Of a stretch of 37,013 nucleotides of DNA, positions 8,156 to 15,911 are shown piece by piece. Positions within the stretch are counted from its first letter, which is position 1; the number at the start of each line of letters is the position of its first letter. Location: assembly GCA_041663585.1 (NCBI GenBank), contig JBAYMN010000010.1, positions 1-37,013 of the forward strand, given 5' to 3'. Source of the DNA: JALOBO01 sp023228225 (GTDB lineage Bacteria; Bacillota; Clostridia; Christensenellales; UBA1242). The position numbers and the translations under genes are program-made. The notes beneath the pieces were generated by a model. That model saw nothing but the letters and a program-made list of their open reading frames with translations, was not told where the DNA came from and did no database searches.

Positions 8156-8821
8156 TTAATCTCTTAATAAATCTAAACTATCTTCAATTCTTCTATATAA
8201 TTCAAGTTCTTCTGCTGTTTCCAATATTTCTACTGTGTTTGAGTTTTTATCTAGAAAGGCTTCAATTTCTTCAAGTAGGCTTGCTCTTTCTTCTTTATTA
8301 TTGCTTTTTGCGAGAGATGTGATTTCTTGTGCAAACTTTGACATTTTGTTAATCATAAACAATTTTTGTGTGGTTTGCGCTCCATCATAATCTTGTACAA
8401 AATAACTTACAAGTCTAATGTGTAAATCTGCCATTTCGTTTAGCATTCTATCACCATAAACTTCTATAACTTCTCTGCCCGTTTCTCTAATTGCATTTGA
8501 TAAATATGCAAGACCGTTATAATTAGCAACAAAGCAATAAGAATCAATAAAGTCATTTGTATAAGAAATTTTAAGCGCATCTATTGCAATTCTAACATCA
8601 AATTTTCTCTTTTTACTTTCTTTAATAATTGCTTCCGTAATAAAGCCATATTTTGAAATGATTTCGCCAATATCAGCGTGATGTTTAGGATTAAAGCCAT
8701 ATACTTTGCAGTACACAATAGAGCCAGTTGCGTGCAACTGTTCAAGTATTTCGGTAAAATTTTGATAACTGATATCAACATTTTCTAAATCCACAAATAG
8801 TGCTATTTTTCTTTCTAACAT
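8156..8821 (-). CDS. NYN (PIN-like) domain protein, catalytic site partly degenerate
   Basis: 221 residues. The N-terminal ~135 residues match the NYN/LabA-type PIN fold: ALFVDLENVD (residues 7-16) and KRKFDVRIAIDALKI near residue 72. NYN domains are usually metal-dependent RNases using several Asp residues. The usual third motif, (S/T)xDxDFxxL, reads VANYNGLAYL here, so its acidic residues are missing. The rest (about 140-221) is charged and probably helical. The ATG is behind AAAAAGGAG, and the stop lies 2 nt from the upstream glycosylase start codon region, so the two genes are an operon. Either a pseudo-nuclease or an RNA-binding regulator is possible. Confidence 0.82.
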   Translation of the reverse strand: MLERKIALFVDLENVDISYQNFTEILEQLHATGSIVYCKVYGFNPKHHADIGEIISKYGFITEAIIKESKKRKFDVRIAIDALKISYTNDFIDSYCFVANYNGLAYLSNAIRETGREVIEVYGDRMLNEMADLHIRLVSYFVQDYDGAQTTQKLFMINKMSKFAQEITSLAKSNNKEERASLLEEIEAFLDKNSNTVEILETAEELELYRRIEDSLDLLRD

Positions 8822-8823
8822 TT

Positions 8824-9672
8824 TTAGTCTCCTTTTTTATCTAGTTCTCGTTTAAAATAAAATAAATATTGTTGTGCATAACCTGATATTTCTCCAAAAT
8901 TATTAATCAAATTTTTTCTTATTAAAGCGGGCGATTTTATTTTATTATTGTAATAACAAGAATAAACCTTTTTAATCCAAGTATCTACTGGAAAAACATT
9001 CATTTTATGATAACCGTAAAGCAAAATGCAATCTGCAACTTTTGGTCCAATTCCATTTAGTATTTGCAAATATTTTGTTGCTTGCTCCGCTGACATTGTG
9101 TGTACGACTTCCATATCAAAACCGTTTTTTAATAAATTTGCAGTCTTATGCAGGTAATCCGCCCTATAACCTGCTCCAATTTTTTTGTAAAAATCCACGC
9201 TCGCATTTGCCAAAGACTCTACATTTGGGAAAGCGTAATAACCACTACACTTTTTGCCCAAATTTTGGCATAAAGCCTCAATAATTTGTTGTATACGCTT
9301 AATGTTGTTATTGGCCGAAATAATAAAGTCAAATGTCGCTTCAATATTATCTTGCTTTAAAATACGAATACCGTACGCGCATTTTATTGCTTGATGCAAA
9401 ATATTATTTCGTTCTAGTTTCTGCTTTATTATAGCATAATTTGTCTTTAAGTCAAAATAATTTACAAAAAAATGTGTGTCAGAAGTTTCAATAATATTTT
9501 GATTTTTTTCGTTACTATAAATATCAGCAAATTTATCTAGCACAAAAACTCTATAAAAGTTTTCAAATTTTTTAAATCTAAACACTTGTCCACATTCTAA
9601 AATATGCGTAATGTTAAACTCATCACTCGGTTCGATAATAATTTTGTTATTTTTTATCTCATAATTTAACAT
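8824..9672 (-). CDS. ogg: 8-oxoguanine DNA glycosylase/AP lyase (OGG1-like)
   Basis: 282 residues, as in bacterial OGG1-type enzymes. An N-terminal OGG_N-like domain (HILECGQVFRFKKFENFYRV, about residues 23-42) precedes the HhH-GPD core, with IGAGYRADYLHKTA near residue 165 and the helix-hairpin-helix LNGIGPKVADCILLYGYHKM near 209-229. The Lys in GPKVADC is the expected Schiff-base nucleophile, and FPVDTWI supplies the catalytic Asp. It removes 8-oxoguanine from DNA and cleaves the backbone. No iron-sulfur cysteines are present, in line with the OGG subfamily. It lies upstream of the NYN gene in the same unit and after the rpmA terminator. Its RBS is weak. Confidence 0.9.
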   Translation of the reverse strand: MLNYEIKNNKIIIEPSDEFNITHILECGQVFRFKKFENFYRVFVLDKFADIYSNEKNQNIIETSDTHFFVNYFDLKTNYAIIKQKLERNNILHQAIKCAYGIRILKQDNIEATFDFIISANNNIKRIQQIIEALCQNLGKKCSGYYAFPNVESLANASVDFYKKIGAGYRADYLHKTANLLKNGFDMEVVHTMSAEQATKYLQILNGIGPKVADCILLYGYHKMNVFPVDTWIKKVYSCYYNNKIKSPALIRKNLINNFGEISGYAQQYLFYFKRELDKKGD

Positions 9673-9700
9673 TTTAAATACCTATGCTAACATAAAAATT

Positions 9701-9729
9701 AAAAAAATCGCCTGCTGTTAAGCAAGCGA
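9701..9729 (-). terminator. Rho-independent terminator of the rplU-prp-rpmA operon
   Basis: On the minus strand an 8-bp GC-rich stem (9722-9729 with 9708-9715, one G-U) with a 6-nt loop is followed by seven T residues (A run 9701-9707 on the plus strand). It stands 7 nt after the rpmA stop. Confidence 0.88.
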
Positions 9730-9735
9730 AATTAA

Positions 9736-10017
9736 TTATTCGGTTTTTGGATACACGCTTACTTTTCTTTTAGATTTCGTTTCGTGTTCAAATCTAACAA
9801 CGCCAGTTTTAAGTGCAAATAATGTATCATCTTTTCCGATTCCTACATTTTCGCCTGCATTAACGCTTGTTCCTCTTTGCCTAATTAAAATGTTGCCGGC
9901 AAGAACGCTTTGACCATCTTGTCTTTTAACACCTAAACGCTTGCTTTCGCTTTCGCGTCCGTTTCTTGTGCTACCGCCACCTTTTTTATGTGCAAACAGT
10001 TGTATATTAATAAACAT
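9736..10017 (-). CDS. rpmA: 50S ribosomal protein L27
   Basis: 93 residues. The sequence AHKKGGGSTRNGRESESKRL is the invariant L27 N-terminal region, with RQRGTSVNAGENVGIGKDDT near the middle. It carries the Firmicutes-type N-terminal extension MFINIQLF ahead of AHKKGG, which is removed by the cysteine protease Prp encoded just upstream. Without that cleavage L27 cannot reach the peptidyl transferase centre properly (family knowledge). Third gene of rplU-prp-rpmA, with a 2-nt gap after prp. Confidence 0.98.
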   Translation of the reverse strand: MFINIQLFAHKKGGGSTRNGRESESKRLGVKRQDGQSVLAGNILIRQRGTSVNAGENVGIGKDDTLFALKTGVVRFEHETKSKRKVSVYPKTE

Positions 10018-10019
10018 AA

Positions 10020-10352
10020 CTATAACACCTCCAATTCAATAAAATCTGAAAATCCTTCATGTAAATCATTAATACCGCAAATCATAGTGTTCAAAATTAT
10101 TTGCGCATCGTGTTTTTGGTTATCAGTGATTTTTTGTGGAAGATTAAAATTTAAATAGCCCTTTTGGTCATCGTTTGAGTACTGTAACTTTATACCCACT
10201 ACCTGCATAAGTCCAAGCATAGCGGTTTGAATTACAGAAGATACGGCAGAACAAACAATGTCCTCTTTGCCAATGTCAGCATAATTTGCGTGACCATTAA
10301 CTTCAATACCTAAAATACGATTTTCATCGGTAAATACTTTAATTTTAATCAT
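10020..10352 (-). CDS. prp: Ribosomal-processing cysteine protease Prp
   Basis: 110 residues, the usual size of the YsxB/Prp family. The catalytic His and Cys are visible in GHANYADIGKEDIVCSAVSS (His about residue 21, Cys about residue 34), the family's HA-x(8-11)-DIVCAAVS pattern. Prp removes the N-terminal extension of L27, which is encoded 2 nt downstream and has a matching extension. Position between rplU and rpmA is the canonical one. Confidence 0.96.
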   Translation of the reverse strand: MIKIKVFTDENRILGIEVNGHANYADIGKEDIVCSAVSSVIQTAMLGLMQVVGIKLQYSNDDQKGYLNFNLPQKITDNQKHDAQIILNTMICGINDLHEGFSDFIELEVL

Positions 10353-10357
10353 AAATA

Positions 10358-10663
10358 TTAGCCTATTTTTGTAATTCTAACGCGAGTAAAAGGTTGTCTA
10401 TGACCTTGTGTTTTGCGTTCGCGTTTTTTAGGTTTATACTTAAATACCAAAATTTTTGCAGTTTTGTCCTGTAAAAGAACTTCACCTTCGCAAACAATAT
10501 CTTTTAAAATTGGACTGCCTGCTTTAACGGTTTCGCCATCTGCAAATAATACGACATCAAACTTAACTTTATCGCCGGCTTGTGCATCTAACTTTTCAAC
10601 ATCTACAAATTCGCCTTCCGACACTTTGTATTGTTTTCCGCCTGTTTGAATAATTGCGTACAT
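10358..10663 (-). CDS. rplU: 50S ribosomal protein L21
   Basis: 101 residues beginning MYAIIQTGGKQYKVSEGEFV, the standard L21 N-terminus, with KILVFKYKPKKRERKTQGHR and the C-terminal TRVRITKIG. The start was set at the ATG 10661-10663 because it is directly preceded by AGAGGAGG, and the 18 codons upstream of it are part of the L21 leader RNA, not coding sequence. L21 binds 23S rRNA in the large subunit. First gene of rplU-prp-rpmA. Confidence 0.98.
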   Translation of the reverse strand: MYAIIQTGGKQYKVSEGEFVDVEKLDAQAGDKVKFDVVLFADGETVKAGSPILKDIVCEGEVLLQDKTAKILVFKYKPKKRERKTQGHRQPFTRVRITKIG

Positions 10664-10742
10664 TTTTTTACCTCCTCTAACCAGTCTCGCTGAATAATGG
10701 TGGGGCTTAACACTCACTTATATAACCGTATTCAAGCGGCTC
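10664..10742 (-). promoter_or_regulatory. Ribosomal protein L21 leader RNA
   Basis: Between the mapped promoter and the rplU ATG, the minus strand has GTGAGTGTTAAGCCCCACC and CAGCGAGACTGG immediately before AGGAGG. These resemble the conserved L21 leader found upstream of rplU in Firmicutes, thought to give feedback control by L21. Recognised from memory; a covariance search would settle it. Confidence 0.72.
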
Positions 10743-10748
10743 AAAGCA

Positions 10749-10777
10749 AATATATCATAAATAGCATACAGTGTCAA
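10749..10777 (-). promoter_or_regulatory. Sigma-A promoter of rplU-prp-rpmA
   Basis: Minus strand TTGACA (10772-10777), exactly 17 nt, then TATATT (10749-10754). Predicted transcription start near 10742, at the 5' end of the L21 leader. Confidence 0.85.
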
Positions 10778-10808
10778 GAATTATTTAAAAATAAATGAAG
10801 CATCAATT

Positions 10809-10838
10809 AAAATGCACCCGCTAATTTAGACGGGTGCA
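10809..10838 (-). terminator. Rho-independent terminator after the 111-aa hypothetical gene
   Basis: Minus strand: an 8-bp GC-rich stem TGCACCCG/CGGGTGCA (10831-10838 with 10813-10820), 10-nt loop, then TTTTAATT. It isolates the upstream hypothetical gene from the L21 promoter. Confidence 0.8.
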
Positions 10839-10859
10839 AATAATTTACAATCAAAATAA

Positions 10860-11195
10860 TTATTGTTCTAAATCTTTATCTTTTTCTCTTTCTGGTGTAA
10901 CATTATTAATCTCAATTTCATTACCCTTACGAACTACTTCCACAGTCTGATCTTCAATGCAGGCTTTTAGTAATAAATTTTTAAGTTCACTAACTTTGTT
11001 TTCATAACTTATAGATCTAGCATTAGTATATACACTTGTATTTGGTAAATCCAAACTTTTTCCATTTTTTACTAAACTTTCTGAATTTAGTTTATTTGCA
11101 ATCGTCTTATATAAACCTATATATGCCTTATCAGAAGTCAATTTTAGTTTTTCAAGAAATTCTTCATTAAATTCAACATTTTTCATATTTTTCAC
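10860..11195 (-). CDS. Small hypothetical protein, 111 aa
   Basis: I do not recognise this protein. It is charged, soluble and probably mostly helical, with no membrane segment, Cys or His clusters. The N-terminal half (residues 1-60) is Lys/Glu/Leu-rich and the C-terminus ends EREKDKDLEQ. The ATG follows AGGTG and the gene is closed by a good terminator, so it is likely expressed. It lies 65 nt downstream of the YkvI-like gene. Confidence 0.7.
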   Translation of the reverse strand: MKNMKNVEFNEEFLEKLKLTSDKAYIGLYKTIANKLNSESLVKNGKSLDLPNTSVYTNARSISYENKVSELKNLLLKACIEDQTVEVVRKGNEIEINNVTPEREKDKDLEQ

Positions 11196-11260
11196 CTCAA
11201 AATTATCTTACATATTATTCTACTACAATCAAATAAAATTGTCAATAGCAAATTTTTATA

Positions 11261-12337
11261 TTATTTAATATTTTCGTTCAACTTTTTAGTTTTATAATAA
11301 TCGACTGTAATACCCAAAACATAAATTGTACCAATTAAACCTGTGATTGGATAAAAACTTTCTACTATATTTTCAAAACCGATCAGGCTCAGTAAATATC
11401 CTGCAAAAGTAACAATAATAACTGAAAGCCATTTACTTTTTATTTTAGTTTGCAACCATACAGATATTAATAAAGTACCTGCAATTAGTGTACTAAAAAT
11501 ACCGCCCCACATTACAACAGCATAGATGTATCCCGCCAAATTTCCAACATTTAAAGAAATAACCACAATAGGTAAATCGGAATTAAAAACGCTTTGCCCA
11601 CCAATTAATACCGCACATATTACGACTGCAAGACAAATTGTAACAAGCAATGCACCTAGTATTGATGCCAGTACCGGTGTTTTTAAAAAAGATTTTTTGC
11701 CTGAAATAATCATAATCTCACTAACAATCTGCATGTTCATAAAAACATATAGCATTGCAAAAAATATTGCTGTAATTGGAGTTAACCAATTTATAGCAGG
11801 TAAAAAATCTAATTCTGCAATTGGCGAAATAATAATATATCTTATGCAAACAAAAAGCATTAAAACAATGATTAAAGGTACTAGAATAAAATTTACTTTG
11901 GAAAGCCTTTCAATTCCACCAACGACAACAAAGATTGATAATAATCCTGTAATAATTGAAAATATAAAGGAAGGAAAATTTGGGAATATTATAAGTGATA
12001 ACGACTCAGCTGCCGAAAGCATAGCCGCAATACCTATTAAATATGCAAATAGCATTAAAAAATCAACAAGAGCAAAATGTTTACCAAAAGCAGATTTAGT
12101 GATTTCGGTAATATTTTGCTCTTTTCTTTTTCTGCCTAAATCAAGCATTACATATGTAAAGTAACCGAAAAGAAAACCTGCAAACAATATAAGCAAAAGT
12201 GACCAGTAACCATAATTACCAAAAAATCTAACAATTTCTCTACCCGAAGCAAAGCCTGCACCTATTATAGTTCCAACAAAAGTAAACGCAATTACTAAAT
12301 AATCACGTTTTAAATTTATATTTTTATTAGTTGTCAT
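11261..12337 (-). CDS. YkvI-like membrane transporter (APC superfamily)
   Basis: 358 residues with about ten transmembrane segments. The N-terminus has FVGTIIGAGFASGREIVRFF (about residues 18-37), the conserved first-helix signature GAGFASGxE of the YkvI family, related to the amino acid-polyamine-cation superfamily. Substrate unknown. A Lys-rich loop and TVDYYKTKKL close the protein. No clear Shine-Dalgarno precedes the ATG; the stop of the upstream frameshifted HD gene is only 12 nt away, so translation may be coupled. Confidence 0.82.
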   Translation of the reverse strand: MTTNKNINLKRDYLVIAFTFVGTIIGAGFASGREIVRFFGNYGYWSLLLILFAGFLFGYFTYVMLDLGRKRKEQNITEITKSAFGKHFALVDFLMLFAYLIGIAAMLSAAESLSLIIFPNFPSFIFSIITGLLSIFVVVGGIERLSKVNFILVPLIIVLMLFVCIRYIIISPIAELDFLPAINWLTPITAIFFAMLYVFMNMQIVSEIMIISGKKSFLKTPVLASILGALLVTICLAVVICAVLIGGQSVFNSDLPIVVISLNVGNLAGYIYAVVMWGGIFSTLIAGTLLISVWLQTKIKSKWLSVIIVTFAGYLLSLIGFENIVESFYPITGLIGTIYVLGITVDYYKTKKLNENIK

Positions 12338-12349
12338 ATATATATTCTA

Positions 12350-13058
12350 TTAAAATTCAGCCTTTTCTATACTATGTCTAACCTTTTTAGTAAGCACGGT
12401 ATTATTAATTTGTACATCATTAATGTAAAGGACATAAGTGTAATCAAAAAATTTTGCCGCTCTCTCGCTAATTAGAATGCGATTAATATAAATCTTTAAA
12501 TAATCCATTATTGAAGATGATTTTTTCATAGTAATTTTTAAATTAATGGTTTTTGTTGTTTTATCCACTTCCAAAAAATTTTTTGTAATAGCAAGATTAA
12601 CATAATCGTGCATATCTAAATCTTCTGTATTTTTAATATTTTCAAGGCGATTTCGGTTTGCATCACTTTTATCAGCAATTATGAGAGCCGCCGAAACATT
12701 ATTGACAGGATTTCCTTTTGTTTCTTCATGGCTACCTATGGAGGCTGTAATAATATTTATTTCATCGTAATCCATACCTATCTTTTAAAATTCCATATGC
12801 CATGGTGGCACCAGTTATACCGTGATCAAAACGGTTTATAGAATTACCAATATCATGTAACCAGCCGGCAATAGAGCCTAGCACCGCTGTCCTTTCATCA
12901 CACCCTATAAGCCTTAAAATATTTTCGGTAGTGGTGGAAACATAACCAATATGTCTTATTCCATGGTTTGGATAGCCCTGTATACGCATACATTTATCTG
13001 TCGCCATAATAAGTGATTGTACTTCTTTATTTTTTTTAACATCATCTAATGTAACCAT
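12350..13058 (-). pseudogene. HD-domain phosphohydrolase interrupted by a frameshift
   Basis: Two overlapping reading frames together make one HD protein of about 235 residues. The first (13058 to 12762) has HGIRHIGYV, the WLHDIGNSINRFDHG metal-binding HD motif and GATMAYGILKDRYG, then runs out of frame to a stop. The second (12775 to 12350, ATG) continues with MDYDEINIITASIGSHEE, NNVSAALIIADKSDANR and a C-terminal sensor-like region. The family normally has these parts in one chain. The start is the ATG at 13056-13058 behind AAAGGGG. The frames overlap by 14 nt at TATGGATTACGATGA. It may be a real mutation, a sequencing indel, or a functional split/translation-coupled pair. Confidence 0.78.
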
Positions 13059-13109
13059 AAAATCCCCTTTAAACATGAGATAGAAATGATAGAAAATTTA
13101 ACATACATA

Positions 13110-14765
13110 TTATATATCATAAAATTGATTAAGACCAAATGTATTTATGCATTCTTTTAAGTTTTTTAAAACGGTTTTTAATTTATATTTGGCTTTTGTG
13201 TTTTGCGAAATTGGCAACACACTTAAATAGTGCATAACTTTAAATAAATTATCTTCATCAACTACTAATTTTTTAGTATCGATTTGTTCTTTTATAGATT
13301 TTAAAGCAGTTTTTACAATATCGTTTAATAAATTAATTTGCGATGAATTGCCCGTTTGAATAAGATTTGCAAGTGCATATATATAAGCATTGGCAAGAGC
13401 TTCGCTCTCTACTAATAAAGCGCTATATTTAATAGATTTCACATTAAAATAATAATCATTTATAACCACATTAAAGTTATTAAAATTTCCGCTTTTAATA
13501 GCATAAACCACTAACTGTCTTTTTACCTGATTATTTATAAAAACATTAGTGAGCATATTTGTAATAAAATTTTTAATAGATTTAAAGGTGCTTTTATTTT
13601 TTATTAGAAAATCAAAAATTTTAAATGCAAGTTTGGTATTTTGTGATAATAAAAGCCATTCCAAATCTAGTAAAAAATTGGCGTTTATTTCAATTAGGTT
13701 ATCGTTTAACCCTAGCAATAAAGAATGAATTATTTTTTGCGATTCTTTTTCAGGTAACGCATATAAATATTCTAATTCTGTAAAAGGTGCTGAGTTAAAT
13801 TCATTTAAATAATAATCCAGCACTCTATCTTTATTTACCATAAGAATTACTTTACTTATTTTTTCTACGGCACTTTTGCGATCCTTTATATTAAAACTAC
13901 ATATTGCATTTAAAAAAATTATGTTGTAATCATATGGAGCAAGTTCCTCTATTTTATCAAAGAACAATTTGGCTAGCGAGTGTTTACTAATACCCGATAG
14001 TGTTGTTGCAATAAGTTCTAGCGTTTTTAAGTCTTTGCAATTTATTAATTGCAAAGCACTTTGTAAATAATTTTCAAGCAAATTAAAATCGCCGATTTCA
14101 AAATTAGCGGTAATTAATGCGCATAAGGCAAAAATATGTTCGAAATCCTGTGCTGAGGAATTTTTTAATATCTCTTTACCTAAAAGAATAGCCTCTGTAT
14201 AATTTTTTCGTTTTAAACTTTTAAGCATGCTTTTTACAGCGCCTTTATAAATGTTACTATAATTAATACGAATATTTTCTTCTGCACTTTGGGTTTTTAA
14301 ATTACTTATCAGTGTTATAGTGTTTGCTTCTATAATTTTAAATTTAGACACAGCCTGTTCATGGTTGATTATTTCTAAATATTTTTTTGCCGCTTCTGAG
14401 AAAAACAAATATTTGTCCACTAAAATACAATGTTTAAAATAATATTTTGCCTTTTCTAAAAAACCACCACTTAAAAAGTTTCTACCTATTTCAAAAGTTG
14501 CTATGCTTTCCAGTTCTTTATTAGAAAGAAGTTTATAATAATAATTATTTGACTGCTGAATGCAGTGCATGTCGGAAAGAATTTTTGCATACCAAAAATA
14601 TAGCCGATTTAAATCGGCTTTTGTGGGCTTTGTTATTTTACTAAGATGCATCAACGCTTTAAAAAGGTTACCCTCATTATAACTTTGTTCAGATAAATCA
14701 AAGTAAAATTCAGAATCAATTTTAAACGGCAAAATTTTATTCACAATATATTTTATTAAATGCAA
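13110..14765 (-). CDS. Large TPR/helical-repeat-like protein, unknown function
   Basis: 551 residues, almost entirely predicted helix, with repeated helix pairs spaced about 34-36 residues (for example SEQSYNEGNLFKALMHLSKI near residue 26 and FEIGRNFLSGGFLEKAKYYF near 96), as in tetratricopeptide-like repeats. No signal peptide, catalytic motif or membrane segment is visible. Such proteins usually are scaffolds. The start is uncertain: the frame opens at a TTG (14763-14765) with no close Shine-Dalgarno. It follows the zinc-ribbon gene by 33 nt and is probably cotranscribed with it and the HD gene downstream. Confidence 0.72.
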   Translation of the reverse strand: MHLIKYIVNKILPFKIDSEFYFDLSEQSYNEGNLFKALMHLSKITKPTKADLNRLYFWYAKILSDMHCIQQSNNYYYKLLSNKELESIATFEIGRNFLSGGFLEKAKYYFKHCILVDKYLFFSEAAKKYLEIINHEQAVSKFKIIEANTITLISNLKTQSAEENIRINYSNIYKGAVKSMLKSLKRKNYTEAILLGKEILKNSSAQDFEHIFALCALITANFEIGDFNLLENYLQSALQLINCKDLKTLELIATTLSGISKHSLAKLFFDKIEELAPYDYNIIFLNAICSFNIKDRKSAVEKISKVILMVNKDRVLDYYLNEFNSAPFTELEYLYALPEKESQKIIHSLLLGLNDNLIEINANFLLDLEWLLLSQNTKLAFKIFDFLIKNKSTFKSIKNFITNMLTNVFINNQVKRQLVVYAIKSGNFNNFNVVINDYYFNVKSIKYSALLVESEALANAYIYALANLIQTGNSSQINLLNDIVKTALKSIKEQIDTKKLVVDEDNLFKVMHYLSVLPISQNTKAKYKLKTVLKNLKECINTFGLNQFYDI

Positions 14766-14798
14766 CCATAAAGTAGTATTAAAGTTGTATTTTTTCTC

Positions 14799-15515
14799 CT
14801 ATATTATTTGGTATATTATTCTACGACAGTGTTCACAGTCCATAATTCCAGAAGATTTTAAAATTGTCATTTTGGAACTTGGTATTTGCATACCGCATGC
14901 CCCGCAAGAAGAATTCGCGGCGAGTGGTACAAAAACAGGAAAAATATGGTCCTGCCTTGCGGCTTTATATTTATCCATAATTTTTTTATCAATAGAAGTT
15001 TCAAGTTCTGCAAGTTGTTTTTTTAACTTGCTTATCATAGGTTCTTTAATGCCTGCTATTTTTTGATATACTTCTTTACTATCGCTGTGTAATTTACGCG
15101 CTTTCATAATGCTATTTTTAGTATCTTCAAAATTTTTTAAAATTTCTTCAACTTTCTGTGACTGATTAAAAAGTTTGCGTTCAATTATTGATAAATTTAC
15201 ACTGACTGCCGAAATTTGTGATAAAAATAATTTTAGTTCTTCTTCTTTTAAACTTTCAGTTTCACGTGTGTATAAAATTTGAGCCTTCTTAAAATTATCT
15301 TCAAAAGTTTTATTAAGATTTTCATAATCTACAATCAAATCTTTGGCTTCTCGTTCCAAATTTATTGATTTATTTTGTGCATCTTTAACAAATTGCACAG
15401 CATTATTTATATTTTTTTTAGCATCACTACCAAATAATTCTCGTTCCAATTTTAGCACTTCACGGTCTAATTCTTGGTATTTAAGTATTTTGTCAATAGG
15501 TGCGTTATCTAACAT
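14799..15515 (-). CDS. Coiled-coil protein with C-terminal C4 zinc ribbon (DUF164/CdsZ type)
   Basis: About 238 residues: an extended coiled coil (about residues 10-175) followed by a C4 zinc ribbon with CGACGMQIPSSKM and CEHCRRI (two CxxC knuckles). Proteins of this family are widespread in bacteria; members may bind nucleic acid or act as adaptors. The ATG at 15513-15515 was chosen because GGGAG (15523-15527) is 7 nt upstream of it; an ATG 6 nt earlier would be too close to the RBS. It lies downstream of rpoD in the same direction, but separated by about 400 nt containing structured element type II copy 2. Confidence 0.88.
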   Translation of the reverse strand: MLDNAPIDKILKYQELDREVLKLERELFGSDAKKNINNAVQFVKDAQNKSINLEREAKDLIVDYENLNKTFEDNFKKAQILYTRETESLKEEELKLFLSQISAVSVNLSIIERKLFNQSQKVEEILKNFEDTKNSIMKARKLHSDSKEVYQKIAGIKEPMISKLKKQLAELETSIDKKIMDKYKAARQDHIFPVFVPLAANSSCGACGMQIPSSKMTILKSSGIMDCEHCRRIIYQII

Positions 15516-15574
15516 AATCATACTCCCTTTTAATTTTATGAATTCTTTTCATTGTACACTATTAAAATCCAATT

Positions 15575-15611
15575 GTAAATAAAATTTTGCAAAAGGCAAA
15601 ATTTTATTTAC
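15575..15611. repeat. Perfect 16-bp inverted repeat
   Basis: GTAAATAAAATTTTGC (15575-15590) and its exact reverse complement (15596-15611) around an AAAAG loop, 60 nt upstream of the zinc-ribbon start. No T-run follows on either strand, so it is not a typical terminator. The rest of 15612-15675 shows nothing more. Confidence 0.75.
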
Positions 15612-15680
15612 TTTCGAAATACAACAATTCTACATTTTACATTTAGAATGGATTAAATTAATAACTTTGTTCGGTTATAA

Positions 15681-15905
15681 TTTCGCCTAGCGGTAGCGAT
15701 GGCGGAATAATTAATCATTTGCGGTAGCAAATGGCATACCAAAAATCTGGGTCAGGGTTTCCCTGACTTAAAGATTTTTGGTATGCAACTTATTAGCGGA
15801 GGGAATTAGCATTTTTACCAAAAATGCGGTCAAAGAGAGGAACCACAAACGCTTGCTAGCACGCTAAAAGCGTGCGTACAAGACTAAGTTTGTGGTTCCT
15901 CTTTT
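15681..15905 (+). ncRNA. Predicted structured ncRNA, type II element, copy 2
   Basis: Same five-hairpin order as copy 1 (7788-8010): h0 15681-15687/15701-15707; h1 CATTTGC-GGTA-GCAAATG (15716-15733); h2 15-bp stem (15734-15748/15772-15786) capped by GTCAGGG-TTT-CCCTGAC (15751-15767); h3 15809-15816/15820-15827; h4 perfect 14-bp stem (15837-15850/15888-15901) with inner GCACGCT/AGCGTGC hairpin, then TTTT. It is antisense to its neighbours, ending 6 nt from the rpoD stop. A TATAAT (15676-15681) with a weak TTAAAT 17 nt upstream (15653-15658) could be its promoter. Read on the minus strand, h4 may also end rpoD transcription. Confidence 0.7.
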
Positions 15906-15911
15906 GATATT

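Noticed and set aside
10664..10717. N-terminal extension of L21
   Set aside because: It belongs to the L21 leader and is not conserved as protein; a strong RBS serves the inner ATG.
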